Assembly (NCBI GenBank): GCA_009746045.1
Contig: RPFO01000199.1
Coordinates: forward strand, 884,898 to 948,897
Direction: 5' to 3'
DNA length: 64,000 nt
Source of the DNA: Mesostigma viride
Taxonomy: Eukaryota; Streptophyta; Mesostigmatophyceae; Mesostigmatales; Mesostigmataceae
Below, in pieces: positions 10,168 to 21,300 of the stretch (position 1 is its first letter; every line of letters begins with the position of its first letter). Position numbers and translations under genes: made by a program. The notes under the pieces were generated by a model. That model ran no database searches and had not been told where the DNA came from. It saw only the letters and a list, made by a program, of their open reading frames with translations.

Positions 10168-10499
10168 TTGCCAACTGCCAAGTCATTATGTCAGTCAGTC
10201 AGTAAGGTTATTCTTGCACAAGTCATTATGAACTGGAGCATGACTGGACTCAGGACTGACGAAAAGCCTAGTTCGTAGTAATCGAGCCTAGTTTGCATAG
10301 TAGAAGATCTTGGGGGAGGTAGGCGCCGCGCCACCTTCCGGCTGGCCTCGCGCCAAGCACTGCCCCGGCTCGAACCTCGAAAATTGCCCAAGTCCAAATC
10401 ACGTATTAGGGACCAAATACGCGTATAATACGCCGGGGCCCAAAAAACGCGTATTGCCGTATTTATTTTGACAATACGCACGTATTTCACAACCTAGTA

Positions 10500-11270
10500 G
10501 GCCCCGCCGACGTATTGGAAGACCGCTGTCCGGCCGGTCATGCTCTACAAGGGCAAGGGGTCCGCCGCGGATACCGGCAACAGTACCGCGGCGTATGCCT
10601 CCAAAGCTGCGTGCTGAAAGTCTTCATGCGTCTCCTGCTGAACCGCATGCGCGCCAGCCTCGATCCCCACCTAGGTGAGTCCCAGATGGGCTTCATTGTT
10701 GGTCGCAATTGTGTTATGGTCACCATTACCGCGCGCCGCCTGATCGAGGAAATAGTGGGCCGCCTGCATGGCCCCCGGCCTCTTGCCATTGCTATTGATC
10801 TTCGTGGATTACACCAAGGCATTCGATACGGTTATATGGGATCGACGCCCTGTGGGTGGTCCTTCACCTGTTCGACCGTGTCTTATCGTACATCGTTGAG
10901 ATCATCTGCCAGTTCTATATGAAGGGTCCCAAGCCCAGGTCCGTACCGCCGACGGCGTCACTTCGGCGTTCCCCCTGCACACCGGGGTGTGGCAGGGCTG
11001 TGTGCTCTCCCCATATCTATTCATCATTATGGTGGACTATATTATGCGGAGTGCACAAGCCCGCTTCGCCCGGGTGGAGCCGGGCGCCCGCCGGGGATCG
11101 AGGTCACGGAGTACGCCAGCTACGGCGTGGTTGACCCACCCTACCGCCTGAGCGATCTGATCTACGCTGATGACACGACGCTCGTGGAAACCCCGGAGTC
11201 GGCAGCCCAACTCTGGCTAGACAGCTTATCACTGGAAGCGCGGGCGGTGGGGCTTATGATCAGCTAGCAA
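10500..11270 (+). pseudogene. LINE reverse transcriptase, frameshifted
   Basis: Motifs in order, in shifting frames: LYKGKG (start of RT), YRGVCL, LLLNRMRASLDPHLGE, GFIVGRN, FVDYTKAFDTV (catalytic-block D), then LIYADDTTLVETPE with the YADD active site at about 11160-11190. At least three frameshifts lie between these blocks. In a functional element this domain copies the RNA at the nicked target. Confidence 0.8.
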
Positions 11271-11283
11271 GAAAACGGAGGTC

Positions 11284-12143
11284 ATGGCCATCGGCTTCCC
11301 TGCTGGGATAGCCCCATCCACCCTCCTCTTGCTGGACGGCAGCCCTGTCCCCCCGGCGACTCGCTTCAAGCTCCTTGGCAGCTGGCTTCCCTCCACGGCC
11401 GACGACATCAACACCCGCATTGGCCAGGCCTGGGCGGCCCTCCGCCGCCTCGACAGGTTCTGGACCTGCTGCTACCTGAGTGAGCGACGCAAGCGCATTC
11501 TGTTCAAGGCCCTTGTCCTCAGCATCCTCCTTTATGGCTGCGAGGCGTACGTGGACCCTGGACCAGGCGCTGAGCCAGCAGCTTGACGGCACCGTCACTC
11601 GAATGCTCCGTCATATCCTAGGCGTTCGCTACCAAGAACGCCGCACCCGGGCCGAGCTCTACTGCGAGCTCCCTCTTGTCACCCATACCATCCGACACCG
11701 CCGCCTCCTCTTTGCCAGCCATCTTGCCCGCACAGACCAGGTGAATACCGATGTGGGCCCTCAGTGCCGGGGGGCTTAAGACGGGCCAACCAGGTAGACA
11801 CCTCCTCCTATGGCAGGGTCCCCTTGTCCCATCGCAACCCACTGGCAAACGCGACCCGAACCTATATGTGACACAACTGCTTGAAGATGCAGGGCTTCTG
11901 GGACTATCCGTACTCCGCGCCCGCATGATTGACAAGGAGGAATGGGCTGCCATCTGCGATAAGCACCTTGATCCTGAGGGGTATGCTCCTGTTTTCTCCC
12001 CACGGGCCCCGCGGCCCGTTGCTAGCCAGGGTAGAAGTCCGCAGGTGGAGGTTATTGGTCCTGAGGACAGCCGCTACACTACCGCCTCGTCTGCCATTTA
12101 TACAGTAGAGGACAGCTCAGATGAGGATTACATCCCCATCTAG
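11284..12143 (+). pseudogene. LINE RT thumb and C-terminal region
   Basis: Fragments read FKLLGSWLPSTADDINTRI, RKRILFKALVLSILLYGCEA and then, in another frame, LDGTVTRMLRHILGVRYQE, HRRLLFASHLARTDQ and the terminal SSDEDYIPI. The K-x-L-G, L-L-Y-G and RR-L-x-x-x-x-H-x-A-R motifs are the usual order downstream of YADD in RTE-like ORFs. The stop is at 12143; the last 260 bp are duplicated, inverted, at 9857-10165. Confidence 0.75.
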
Positions 12144-12280
12144 TGCTTAACGGTTGGGGGATGATGCAGACGATACTTGTTTAAACTTTTGTGTAATTAT
12201 TTTTCTAATGAGATTAGCATAGTACTCCGTGGCATGCCTTTGCGCATGACACGCAAGTACTTACTTACTTATTAACGCTG
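12144..12280 (+). other. LINE 3' UTR and tetranucleotide tail
   Basis: This AT-rich 3' sequence contains ATGAGATTAGCATAGTACT and a short ACTT/TTAC tail near 12256-12275. The same sequence in reverse is at 9726-9850 and, diverged, at 56735-56830. Confidence 0.7.
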
Positions 12281-12369
12281 CTGTAACAAGAGATGCCACG
12301 ACAAAACAACTACAGCCGGCATGGGACACTCGATCCACACCGCAGAATGAAGTAAAACAGCCTAATAAC

Positions 12370-13445
12370 CGTGCTGCGCTGCAAAGTCAGCTCGTGTGCG
12401 GCGGAGCAAGATGTCAGCCATAGCCCGGGTAATCGCTACCGAGGCGTTGGCGCCCAACACGATGTCCAGGTCCGTGCTGACCAAGGGGCCCGCTGGCCCT
12501 CCAGGTCCAGGCGGTCCTCCCGGAGCCGGCAGCACTCCTTAAAGAAGCCGGCGGTCAGGGTCCCCATGGCCCCGAACTCCTCCAAGACCAAGGGCACCAT
12601 ACGGTGCATGGTGCCCGACGTCCGCCGGCCATAGGCCGTGAGCTTGGCCCGCTCAGCCCGATCCGCCGTGTAGCCCAGCGCCTGGGATGCACCAACCACA
12701 TGGCTACGGAGCCAAGGGGCAAGCCACAGAAACGTCAATGAGCAAGTGCCGGCTGCCTGAGCCCTCAAAGTCTGAATATATATGTTAAAAATATAATTAC
12801 TTACAGCAGAGTGAAATCACTCAAACCAAAGCAAACGCCCAGCTATAAACCTATATACAGAGCCATGTCAAAGCTCTATACTACGATAAGACCAATGGAA
12901 ACGCCTAACGGGAGGAACCTAATAGCCCTGCTGCACCGCAAAATCAGCCCGCGTACGGCGGAGCATGATGTCAGCCATGGCCCGAGTCAGCGCCACCGAC
13001 AAGCGCTGACGCCAATATGACGTCCAGGTCCGCGCCGACCATGGGGCCCGCTGGCCCTCCAGGTCCAGCCGGTCCTCCCGACTGAATATATATTTAGCGG
13101 ATGGGGCCGCCCTCTACTCACCCAACCACCGCCCCGACATTACCGTGCTTGACTACCGGATGGGCAGGGTTGCCACCTGCTCATCGATGTCACCGTGGCT
13201 CGGTCGCTCTTCGGTCGCCACATCCTCCGGGCGGCTGTGGATGCCGGCGCTGCAGCCGCTGTGGCTGAGCGCGACAAGTTTGCCTCCTACGGCAATGTGG
13301 GGCCCCACCGGCCGGCCATCCGCTTTGTCCTTGAGGAGTCCGCCTCGACCTCGAGGGTCAGACCGCCCCGTGGTCTGCCCGCACGTGGTCCTCGTATTGA
13401 TCCTCCCACCTCCGTAACTTATCATTCTCAACGAATATATATCTA
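12370..13445. pseudogene. Three fragments of one retroelement family, arranged head to head
   Basis: Minus-strand fragments 12370-12775 and 12900-13082 are similar (for example CGGAGCA, ATGATGTCAGCCAT and GGCCCGCTGGCCCTCC occur in both). A plus-strand fragment of the same family lies at 13083-13445. The proteins carry ERAKLTAYGRR...MVPLVLEEFG on minus and VAERDKFASYGN...AIRFVLEES on plus. The A-x-x-x-x-K-x-x-x-Y then F-V-P-x-x-x-E-x-F-G pattern occurs downstream of RT in some algal and protist retroelements (from memory of the pattern only). Short CTGAATATATAT motifs border the fragments at 12773, 13082 and, less exactly, 13432. Confidence 0.5.
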
Positions 13446-14377
13446 GTTGTCTCACTTAATATACATAAAAACACAGATCGCAGTTAGATTAGCATTGTAA
13501 GAGAGATTGCAAGAGAATGATGATCAAACCAGTTAATTGCATTGATAATTCATACATGGCTTCTCGGTGCCATGCAATCAATAGTTGTCTCGGCATGGAT
13601 GCGATGTTATTCCACATGCATGTCTGGCCTCAGTTGTGCATCCCGAGTAGGTGGCAGTTTACACCCACCCCCTGCAGGTTGTTGCCTAGAATGTATTAAA
13701 AACCATATGCCCCTTCTCAGGCCTGGATATGTACATCCTCCCCACGGAGGTATGTGTTCTTAATTAATTTTATTAATTAATGTCTGGCCTGGCGGATGGG
13801 TACAATGCCTAAGTCTCGGCCAAACTAGCGGGGGATGTTAATAACCTTTTCTCGCAATCGATTGCCACAACAAGTGGGCCACAAATAAAATCTTGATCTC
13901 CATGAGGCCAACATTTTCCGCCGACCATTGTGTAGCATCCGCAAAGTAAGCCAAGGGTTAGTCAATGTACCCTTGACTGTCGACAAGGTGCCTTTGGGAA
14001 GCAAAAACCTTTGAAGGGAAAAAAGATGCTAGGGGTTAACTGGCACCTTCCAGGCTTGCATCGTGTACAGTGAAGAAAGCATCACACACGTTATAAGCAG
14101 AGCCCGTGCATTGGCAAACACCTATCCAGCAAGCAGTAACCATTGTCAACACAATTCTACCCATTTACAGTCCCTTGATGGCACGCCGTATGTCCTCCAA
14201 ATGTGGTGGCAGTTGTGGCTGCTGCATTTGGGGCTTCCACCCTGCCATTTCCGAGCAAGATTACACCAGAACACACGACAGCAGCTGGGTTAGGGCTACA
14301 CAGTTAAAATCTTAGCGAAGATTATGCACAGGGATACAAATACCAAAAGGCTCACAAGGACAGCAGGCGGAGTTAGT
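13446..14377. other. Intergenic, no supported gene
   Basis: AT-balanced unique sequence between the retroelement scraps and the 3' end of the hydrolase gene. I see no coding frame, RNA gene or mobile-element end. Confidence 0.6.
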
Positions 14378-15307
14378 TCAGGCATGTTGAAAATCGCAGT
14401 ATGTGCCTTTCACGCTCTTTGCTGGCATGTCTAAGCCCCAGAACCCCAGGGGGGGGAGGGGAGCCGCAATTGGCAGGATTGACAAAAAGAACATTGGGAT
14501 TATCCTATCAACCACCCTACCCCTCGCACCAGCGTCGTATGGCCCCCCCAGCAGCCACCGTCGTACAAATGGTGAAGTCTGCGAGCGTGAGCATGTCGTA
14601 CCAATGGTGAAGTCTGCATGCGTGAGCATGTCGTACTCTGTCGCCTCCACCTCTATGCCGAGGTCGCGCAGCCGGCCCGCAAACTCGCGCGTCGTGGTGT
14701 ACGGGACGGTGACGTCATGCAGCGAGTGGAACAGGTGCGTGGGGGGGAAGTGCAGTAGGGGGTAGGGGGCAGGAGGCGTCGGCCCGCGGCCGCCCCAGTA
14801 GTCCCACCCAGCACTTGTGCTGCTGGATGCCACCACAGGCGAGGGCATGCCGACAGGTGGCGTGCGATAGCATAATGATGATCGATCGTCCAAAGTGGCA
14901 AGAGGGGTGGCCTTGCCAGCCGACTTGGGGGAAGGGGACAAAACTGGGGCTGGGGCGGAGCAACTCGGGGGAGTGCGAGGCCCTGTGCAGCTTAGCGGGC
15001 CACTTGTCGCAGCGGCGAATGTCGACCCTGTCGTTGTTGGTGGTGGTGGTGTCGTTGTCGTCGTTGTTGTGGTCGTTGTTGTCGTTGCTGTCGGCATAGG
15101 CGCCTCCTCCCATTCGATACTCCCCGCAGCAGGGTCCACGTTCACGTGGGTGCGCTGGTGGCCATTCAGAAAGTCGAGCAGCAGATGGCTCGGGCTCTGC
15201 AGGCTGAACAGGCGGCACCGCTCCTCCTCGGGCGCGTGAATGCCTCCCACCACGCCCATCGCGGGCTTCATCGACGACAGCTCGTGCACGCCACGGCTCT
15301 TCTCGTA
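14378..15307 (-). other. Hydrolase exon 5 (C-terminal, catalytic Asp and His)
   Basis: The acceptor is TTTGCCAG/TACGAG at 15308. It encodes 309 residues: YEKSRGVHELSSMKPAMG, a low-complexity Thr/Pro insertion (a T-rich run from a TTG/GTC tract near 15030-15095), then FHSLHDVTVPYTTTREFAG and YDMLTHADFTI. After the His motif a 35-bp tandem duplication (about 14565-14635) shifts the reading frame, so the last 60 or so residues are probably not ancestral. Only one copy of this exon exists. Confidence 0.65.
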
Positions 15308-18300
15308 CTGGCAAAGGGCGCGATGGGTGGGGTGTGAGTAATGGGTGGGTGGGTGGGTGGGTGGGTGGGTGGGTGGGTGGGTGGGTGGGTGGGTGGGTGG
15401 GTGGGTGGGTGGGTGGGTGGGTGGGTGGGTGGGTGGGTGGGTGGGTGGGTGGTGGGTGGGTGGGTGGGTGGGTGGGTGGGTGGGTGGGTGGTGGGTGGGT
15501 GGGTGGGTGGGTGGGTGAGTGGGTGGGGTGGGTGGGTGGGTGGGTGGGTGGGTGAATGGGTGGGTGGGGGTGGGGTGGGGTGGGGTGGGGTGGGGTGGGG
15601 GTGGGGGTGGGGGGGGGGGGGGCGGGGGAGGGGGTGGGGGGGCTTGGGGTGGGGTGGGGGGGTTGGGGGGGCGAGAGAAGCGAGGAGGTGGCGGCATGCA
15701 GAAAAGGCGCACCGATAGCCATGCACTCATATCAGTAAATATACATGAAATACAGTATGCCACGAGTAATTATGTACTGCGCTTATTATGTTGTACACAA
15801 TAATCGGGTCGGGTCGGGTCGGGTCGGGTCGGGTCGGGTCGGGTCGGGTCGGGTCGGGTCGGGTCGGGTCGGGTCGGGTCGGGTCGGGTCGGGTCGGGTC
15901 GGGTCCGGTCCGGTCCGGTCCGGTCCGGTCCGGTCCGGTCCGGTCCGGTCCGGTCCGGTCCGGTCCGGTCCGGTCCGGTCCGGTCCGGTCCGGTCCGGTC
16001 CGGTCAGGTCAGGTCAGGTCAGGTCAGGTCAGGTAAGGCCAGGGCAGGTCAGGTCAGGTCAGGTCAGGTCAGGTCAGGTCAGGTCAGGGCAGGTCAGGTC
16101 AGGTCAGGTCAGGTCAGGTCAGGTCAGGGCAGGTCAGGGCAGGGCAGGGAAGGGCAGGGCAGGGAAGGTCAGGGCAGGGCAGGGAAGGTCAGGTCAGGTC
16201 AGGTCAGGGCAGGGAAGGGAAGGGCAGGTCAGGTCAGGTCAGGTCAGGTCAGGTCAGGTCAGGTCAGGTCAGGTCAGGTCAGGTCAGGTCAGGTCAGGTC
16301 AGGTCAGGTCAGGTCAGGTCAGGGCAGGGAAGGGCAGGGAAGGGAAGGGAAGGGAAGGGAAGGGAAGGGAAGGGAAGGGAAGGGAAGGGAAGGGAAGGGA
16401 AGGGAAGGGAAGGGAAGGGAAGGGAAGGGAAGGGAAGGGAAGGGAAGGGAAGGGAAGGGAAGGGAAGGGAAGGGAAGGGAAGGGAAGGGAAGGGAAGGGA
16501 AGGGCAGGGAAGGGAAGGGAAGGGAAGGGAAGGGAAGGGAAGGGAAGGGCAGGGAAGGGCAGGGAAGGGCAGGGAAGGGAAGGGAAGGGCAGGGCAGGGC
16601 AGGGAAGGGAAGGGAAGGGAAGGGAAGGGAAGGGAAGGGAAGGGAAGGGAAGGGAAGGGAAGGGAAGGAAGGGAAGGGAAGGGAAGGGAAGGGAAGGGAA
16701 GGGAAGGGAAGGGAAGGGAAGGGAAGGGAAGGGAAGGGAAGGGAAGGGAAGGGAAGGGAAGGAAGGGAAGGGAAGGGAAGGAAGGGAAGGGAAGGGAAGG
16801 GAAGGGAAGGGAAGGGAAGGGAAGGGAAGGGAAGGGAAGGGAAGGGAAGGGAAGGGAAGGGAAGGAAGGGAAGGGAAGGGAAGGGAAGGGAAGGGAAGGG
16901 AAGGGAAGGGAAGGGAAGGGAAGGGAAGGGAAGGGAAGGGAAGGGAAGGGAAGGGAAGGGAAGGGAAGGGAAGGGAAGGGAAGGGAAAGGGAAGGGAAGG
17001 GAAGGGAAGGGAAGGGAAGGGAAGGGAAGGGAAGGGAAGGGAAGGGAAGGGAAGGGAAGGAAGGGAAGGGAAGGGAAGGAAGGGAAGGGAAGGGAAGGAA
17101 GGGAAGGAAGGGAAGGGAAGGGAAGGGAAGGGAAGGAAGGGAAGGGAAGGGCAGGGAAGGGCAGGGAAGGGAGGGAAGGGAAGGGAAGGAAGGGAAGGGA
17201 AGGCAGGGAAGGGAAGGGAAGGGAAGGGAAGGGAAGGGAAGGGCAGGGAAGGAAGGGAAGGGAAGGGAAGGGAAGGGAAGGAAGGAAGGGAAGGGAAGGG
17301 AAGGGAAGGAAGGGAAGGGAAGGGAAGGGAAGGGAAGGGAAGGGAAGGAAGGGAAGGGAAGGAAGGGAAGGGAAGGGAAGGGAAGGGAAGGAAGGGAAGG
17401 GAAGGGAAGAAGGGAAGGGAAGGGAAGGGAAGAAGGGAAGGGAAGGGAAGGGAAGGGAAGGAAGGAAGGAAGGGAAGGAAGGGAAGGGAGGGAAGGAAGG
17501 AAGGGAAGGGAAGGGAAGGGAAGGGAAGGGAAGGGAAGGGAAGGGAAGGGAAGGGAAGGGAAGGGAAGGGAAGGGAAGGAAGGGAAGGGAAGGAAGGGAA
17601 GGGAAGGGAAGGAAGGGAAGGGAAGGGAAGGGAAGGAAGGGAAGGGAAGGGAAGGGAAGGAAGGGAAGGAAGGAAGGGAAGGGAAGGGAAGGGAAGGGAA
17701 GGGAAAGGGAAGGGAAGGGAAGGAAGGGAAGGGAAGGGAAGGAAGGGAAGGGGGAAGGGAAGGGAAGGGAAGGGAAGGGAAGGAAGGAAGAAGGGAAGGA
17801 AGGGAAGGAAGGGAAGGGAAGGGAAGGGAAGGGAAGGGAAGGGAAGGGAAGGGAAGGGAAGGGGGAAGGGAAGGGAAGGAAGGGAAGGGAAGGGAAGGGA
17901 AGGGAAGGGAAGGGAAGGGAAGGGAAGGGAAGGGAAGGGAAGGGAAGGGAAGGAAGGGAAGGGAAGGAAGGGAAGGGAAGGGAAGGGAAGGGAAGGGAAG
18001 GGAAGGGAAGGAAGGGAAGGAAGGGAAGGGAAGGGAAGGGAAGGGAAGGAAGGGAAGGGAAGGAAGGAAGGGAAGGGAAGGGAAGGGAAGGGAAGGGAAG
18101 GAAGGGAAGGGAAGGGAAGGGAAGGGAAGGGAAGGAAGGGAAGGGAAGGGAAGGGAAGGAAGGGAAGGGAAGGAAGGGAAGGGAAGGGAAGGGAAGGGAA
18201 GGAAGGAAGGGAAGGGAAGGGAAGGAAGGGAAGGGAAGGGAAGGGAAGGGAAGGGAAGGGAAGGAAGGGAAGGGAAGGGAAGGGAAGGAAGGGAAGGAAG

Positions 18301-21300
18301 GGAAGGAAGGGAAGGGAAGGGAAGGGAAGGGAAGGGAAGGAAGGGAAGGGAAGGGAAGGGAAGGGAAGGAAGGGAAGGGAAGGGAAGGAAGGGAAGGGAA
18401 GGGGAAGGGAAGGGAAGGGAAGGGAAGGGAAGGGAAGGAAGGGAAGGGAAGGGAAGGGAAGGGAAGGGAAGGGAAGGGAAGGGAAGGGAAGGGAAGGGAA
18501 GGGAAGGGAAGGGAAGGGAAGGGAAGGAAGGGAAGGGAAGGGAAGGGAAGGGAAGGGAAGGGAAGGAAGGGAAGGGAAGGGAAGGGAAGGAAGGAAGGGA
18601 AGGGAAGGGAAGGGAAGGGAAGGGAAGGGAAGGGAAGGGAAGGGAAGGGAAGGAAGGGAAGGGAAGGGAAGGGAAGGGAAGGGAAGGAAGGGAAGGGAAG
18701 GGAAGGGAAGGAAGGGAAGGGAAGGGAAGGGAAGGGAAGGGAAGGAAGGAAGGGAAGGAGGGAAGGGAAGGGAAGGGAAGGGAAGGGAAGGGAAGGAAGG
18801 GAAGGGAAGGGAAGGGAAGGGAAGGGAAGGGAAGGGAAGGAAGGGAAGGGAAGGGAAGGGAAGGAAGGGAAGGGAAGGGAAGGAAGGGAAGGGAAGGGAA
18901 GGGAAGGAAGGGAAGGGAAGGGAAGGGAAGGGAAGGGAAGGAAGGGAAGGGAAGGGAAGGGAAGGGAAGGGAAGGGAAGGGAAGGGAAGGGAAGGAAGGG
19001 AAGGGAAGGAAGGGAAGGGAAGGGAAGGGAAGGAAGGGAAGGGAAGGGAAGGAAGGGGAAGGGAAGGGAAGGGAAGGGAAGGAAGGGAAGGAAGGGAAGG
19101 GAAGGGAAGGAAGGGAAGGAAGGGAAGGGAAGGGAAGGGAAGGGAAGGAAGGGAAGGGAAGGGAAGGGAAGGGGAAGGGAAGGGAAGGGAAGGAAGGAAG
19201 GGAAGGGAAGGGAAGGGAAGGGAAGGGAAGGGAAGGGAAGGGAAGGAAGGGAAGGGAAGGGAAGGGAAGGGAAGGGAAGGGAAGGGAAGGGAAGGGAAGG
19301 GAAGGGAAGGGAAGGGAAGGGAAGGGAAGGGAAGGAAGGGAAGGGAAGGGAAGGGAAGGGAAGGGAAGGGAAGGGAAGGGAAGGGAAGGAAGGAAGGGAA
19401 GGAAGGGAAGGGAAGGGAAGGAAGGGAAGGGAAGGGAAGGAAGGGAAGGAGGAAGGGAAGGGAAGGAAGGAAGGGAAGGGAAGGGAAGGGAAGGAAGGGA
19501 AGGGAAGGGAAGGGAAGGGAAGGGAAGGGAAGGGAAGGGAAGGGAAGGGAAGGAAGGGAAGGGAAGGGAAGGAAGGGAAGGAAGGGAAGGGAAGGGAAGG
19601 GAAGGGAAGGGAAGGGAAGGGAAGGGAAGGGAAGGGAAGGGAAGGGAAGGGAAGGGAAGGGAAGGGAAGGAAGGGAAGGAAGGGAAGGGAAGGGAAGGGA
19701 AGGAAGGGAAGGGAAGGAAGGGAAGGAAGGGAAGGGAAGGGAAGGGAAGGAAGGGAAGGGAAGGGAAGGGAAGGAAGGAAGGGAAGGGAAGGGAAGGGAA
19801 GGGAAGGGAAGGGAAGGGAAGGGAAGGAAGGGAAGGGAAGGGAAGGAAGGGAAGGGAAGGAAGGGAAGGGAAGGGAAGGGAAGGGAAGGGAAGGGAAGGG
19901 AAGGGAAGGGAAGGGAAGGGAAGGGAAGGGAAGGGAAGGGAAGGGAAGGGAAGGGAAGGGAAGGGGCGAAGGCCACAAGTCTCGCATTACCCGGCAGCCC
20001 ACCTGACCGCCCGCCCACCCACCCACCCACCCACCCACCCACCCACCCACCCACCCACCCACCACCCACCCACCCACCCACCACCCACCCACCCACCCAC
20101 CCACCCACCCACCCACCCACCCACCCACCCACCCACCCACCCACCCACCACCCACCCACCCACCCACCCACCCACCCACCCACCACCCACCCACCAACCC
20201 ACCCACCTGGTAGTGCTTCTCGATGTCGTACACTCCACACAGTGCCAGGAATGACTTTGGCATGCGGCAACACGGCAGGAAAGGGGCGCGGCGAGAGCGC
20301 GGGCCCTTGCCCAAGGATGCGGGCCATGCCCTACACCCAAAGATGTCGACCCGTCGTCACTACGGCCCCCACCCGACAAGGCTACTTCGCCCATTGCAGG
20401 TAACGGTAGCTCCACAGCCACCTCCGTTGCGCTGCCCCTGACATCTCTGGCAGGGCTACTTGAAGCGCAATCGATTTTGTCAGCAGCGCCATTCCCGGTT
20501 TGTGGTGGGTGCTCTCATGGGCACTACCCACTTTACCCCTAGTGCGGTGGCCACCCCCTGCGGAAACACCGGCCTCCGCTCGCTGCTGCGCGCCCCCTTG
20601 CCGGTCGTCCGCTAGACTTGCCTGCGTGACCGCGGCAGGGCCCCTGGTGGCGGTGGTCAATGACCGGTGGCACCGCAGCGCGCGCTGCGTGAGCATCATG
20701 GCCAGCAGGTGCGCCCCCGCCGAATGGCCCATCACCGAGACGTGCTGGGGGCCACTGCCCAGCCGCGACGCGTTCGCCAGAGCCCAATCCAGCGCACGCT
20801 CCACCTGGGGGGGAAAGGGGGTGGAGGGGCGGGTGGTAGAAGAAACGAGCAGAAATGAGGCCCTGATCACGTGCCCAACCATCAAGCTACTGCATATGCT
20901 CGTCAAAGCTACTGCATATGCGTATATACTATTTAAAAGGCGGTGATATCACCCGTGGCACCAAGTGCTAGTATTCGAACGTTGCCCCGCGCAGGCCCCG
21001 TATCCACGGGAGGGCGCATCTTGTCCAACGCGGCAGGCCACATGAGCCAGACTAGGAGGGGAGCCGAACACGGTGTGTTGTCAAGGGAATGGATTAATTA
21101 ATTCATAATCCCATAGACAGCGTCACGCGGGTACCAATAAAGGAACCTTCGACCCCTGTACACAACGAGAAGGACTGAGGGAGGGAGGGCGCCGTCAACT
21201 AGCTTGCACTAGCTTCTCTCACTGCCACAAGTGGGCAGGCCACAGAGGACTCTCTCAACGGAAAGGCAGGTCTGATACATGCAGGTTTGACCTGGTGACT

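Larger units (their letters stand above)
8651..10499. mobile_element. hAT-like DNA transposon inserted in the LINE
   Basis: It starts CTAGGTTGTGAAATACGT (8651) and ends with ACGTATTTCACAACCTAG (to 10497), an inverted repeat of about 18 bp. It is flanked by GGCCCCGCC on both sides (8642-8650 and 10500-10508), a target duplication of 8-9 bp. Both ends hold clustered AATACG motifs in mirrored orientation, like hAT subterminal repeats. The interior minus strand holds a decayed BED-type zinc finger. A second LINE piece (9726-10167) is inserted inside. Superfamily assignment rests on the termini, the duplication length and the BED finger. Confidence 0.7.
7322..12280 (+). mobile_element. LINE (non-LTR retrotransposon), degenerate, interrupted by a hAT-like insertion
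   Basis: Order on the plus strand: C-terminal half of an APE-type endonuclease (about 7433-7735), linker, reverse transcriptase (about 10500-11270), C-terminal region (to 12143), 3' UTR, then a short TTAC-type tail near 12255-12275. Multiple frameshifts and stops make it non-functional. The 5' end is missing; the element starts right beside the CACTA right end. The tetranucleotide tail and the architecture suggest an RTE-like group, but the clade is not certain. Removing 8651-10499 plus one copy of GGCCCCGCC reunites the RT frame. Confidence 0.85.

Noticed and set aside
15806..16322. Telomere-like repeat because of the short G-rich units.
   Set aside because: Pentamer units differ from known telomere motifs (TTTAGGG, TTAGGG, TTTTAGGG) and are internal, in an intron.
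15745..20403. A plus-strand open frame of about 1550 codons (Gly/Arg/Glu/Lys repeats) and two minus-strand frames of over 1330 codons (Phe/Pro/Ser/Leu).
   Set aside because: They lie in the pentamer satellite, whose unit has no stop in any frame. All six frames are open, which is a composition artefact, and the region sits in an intron.
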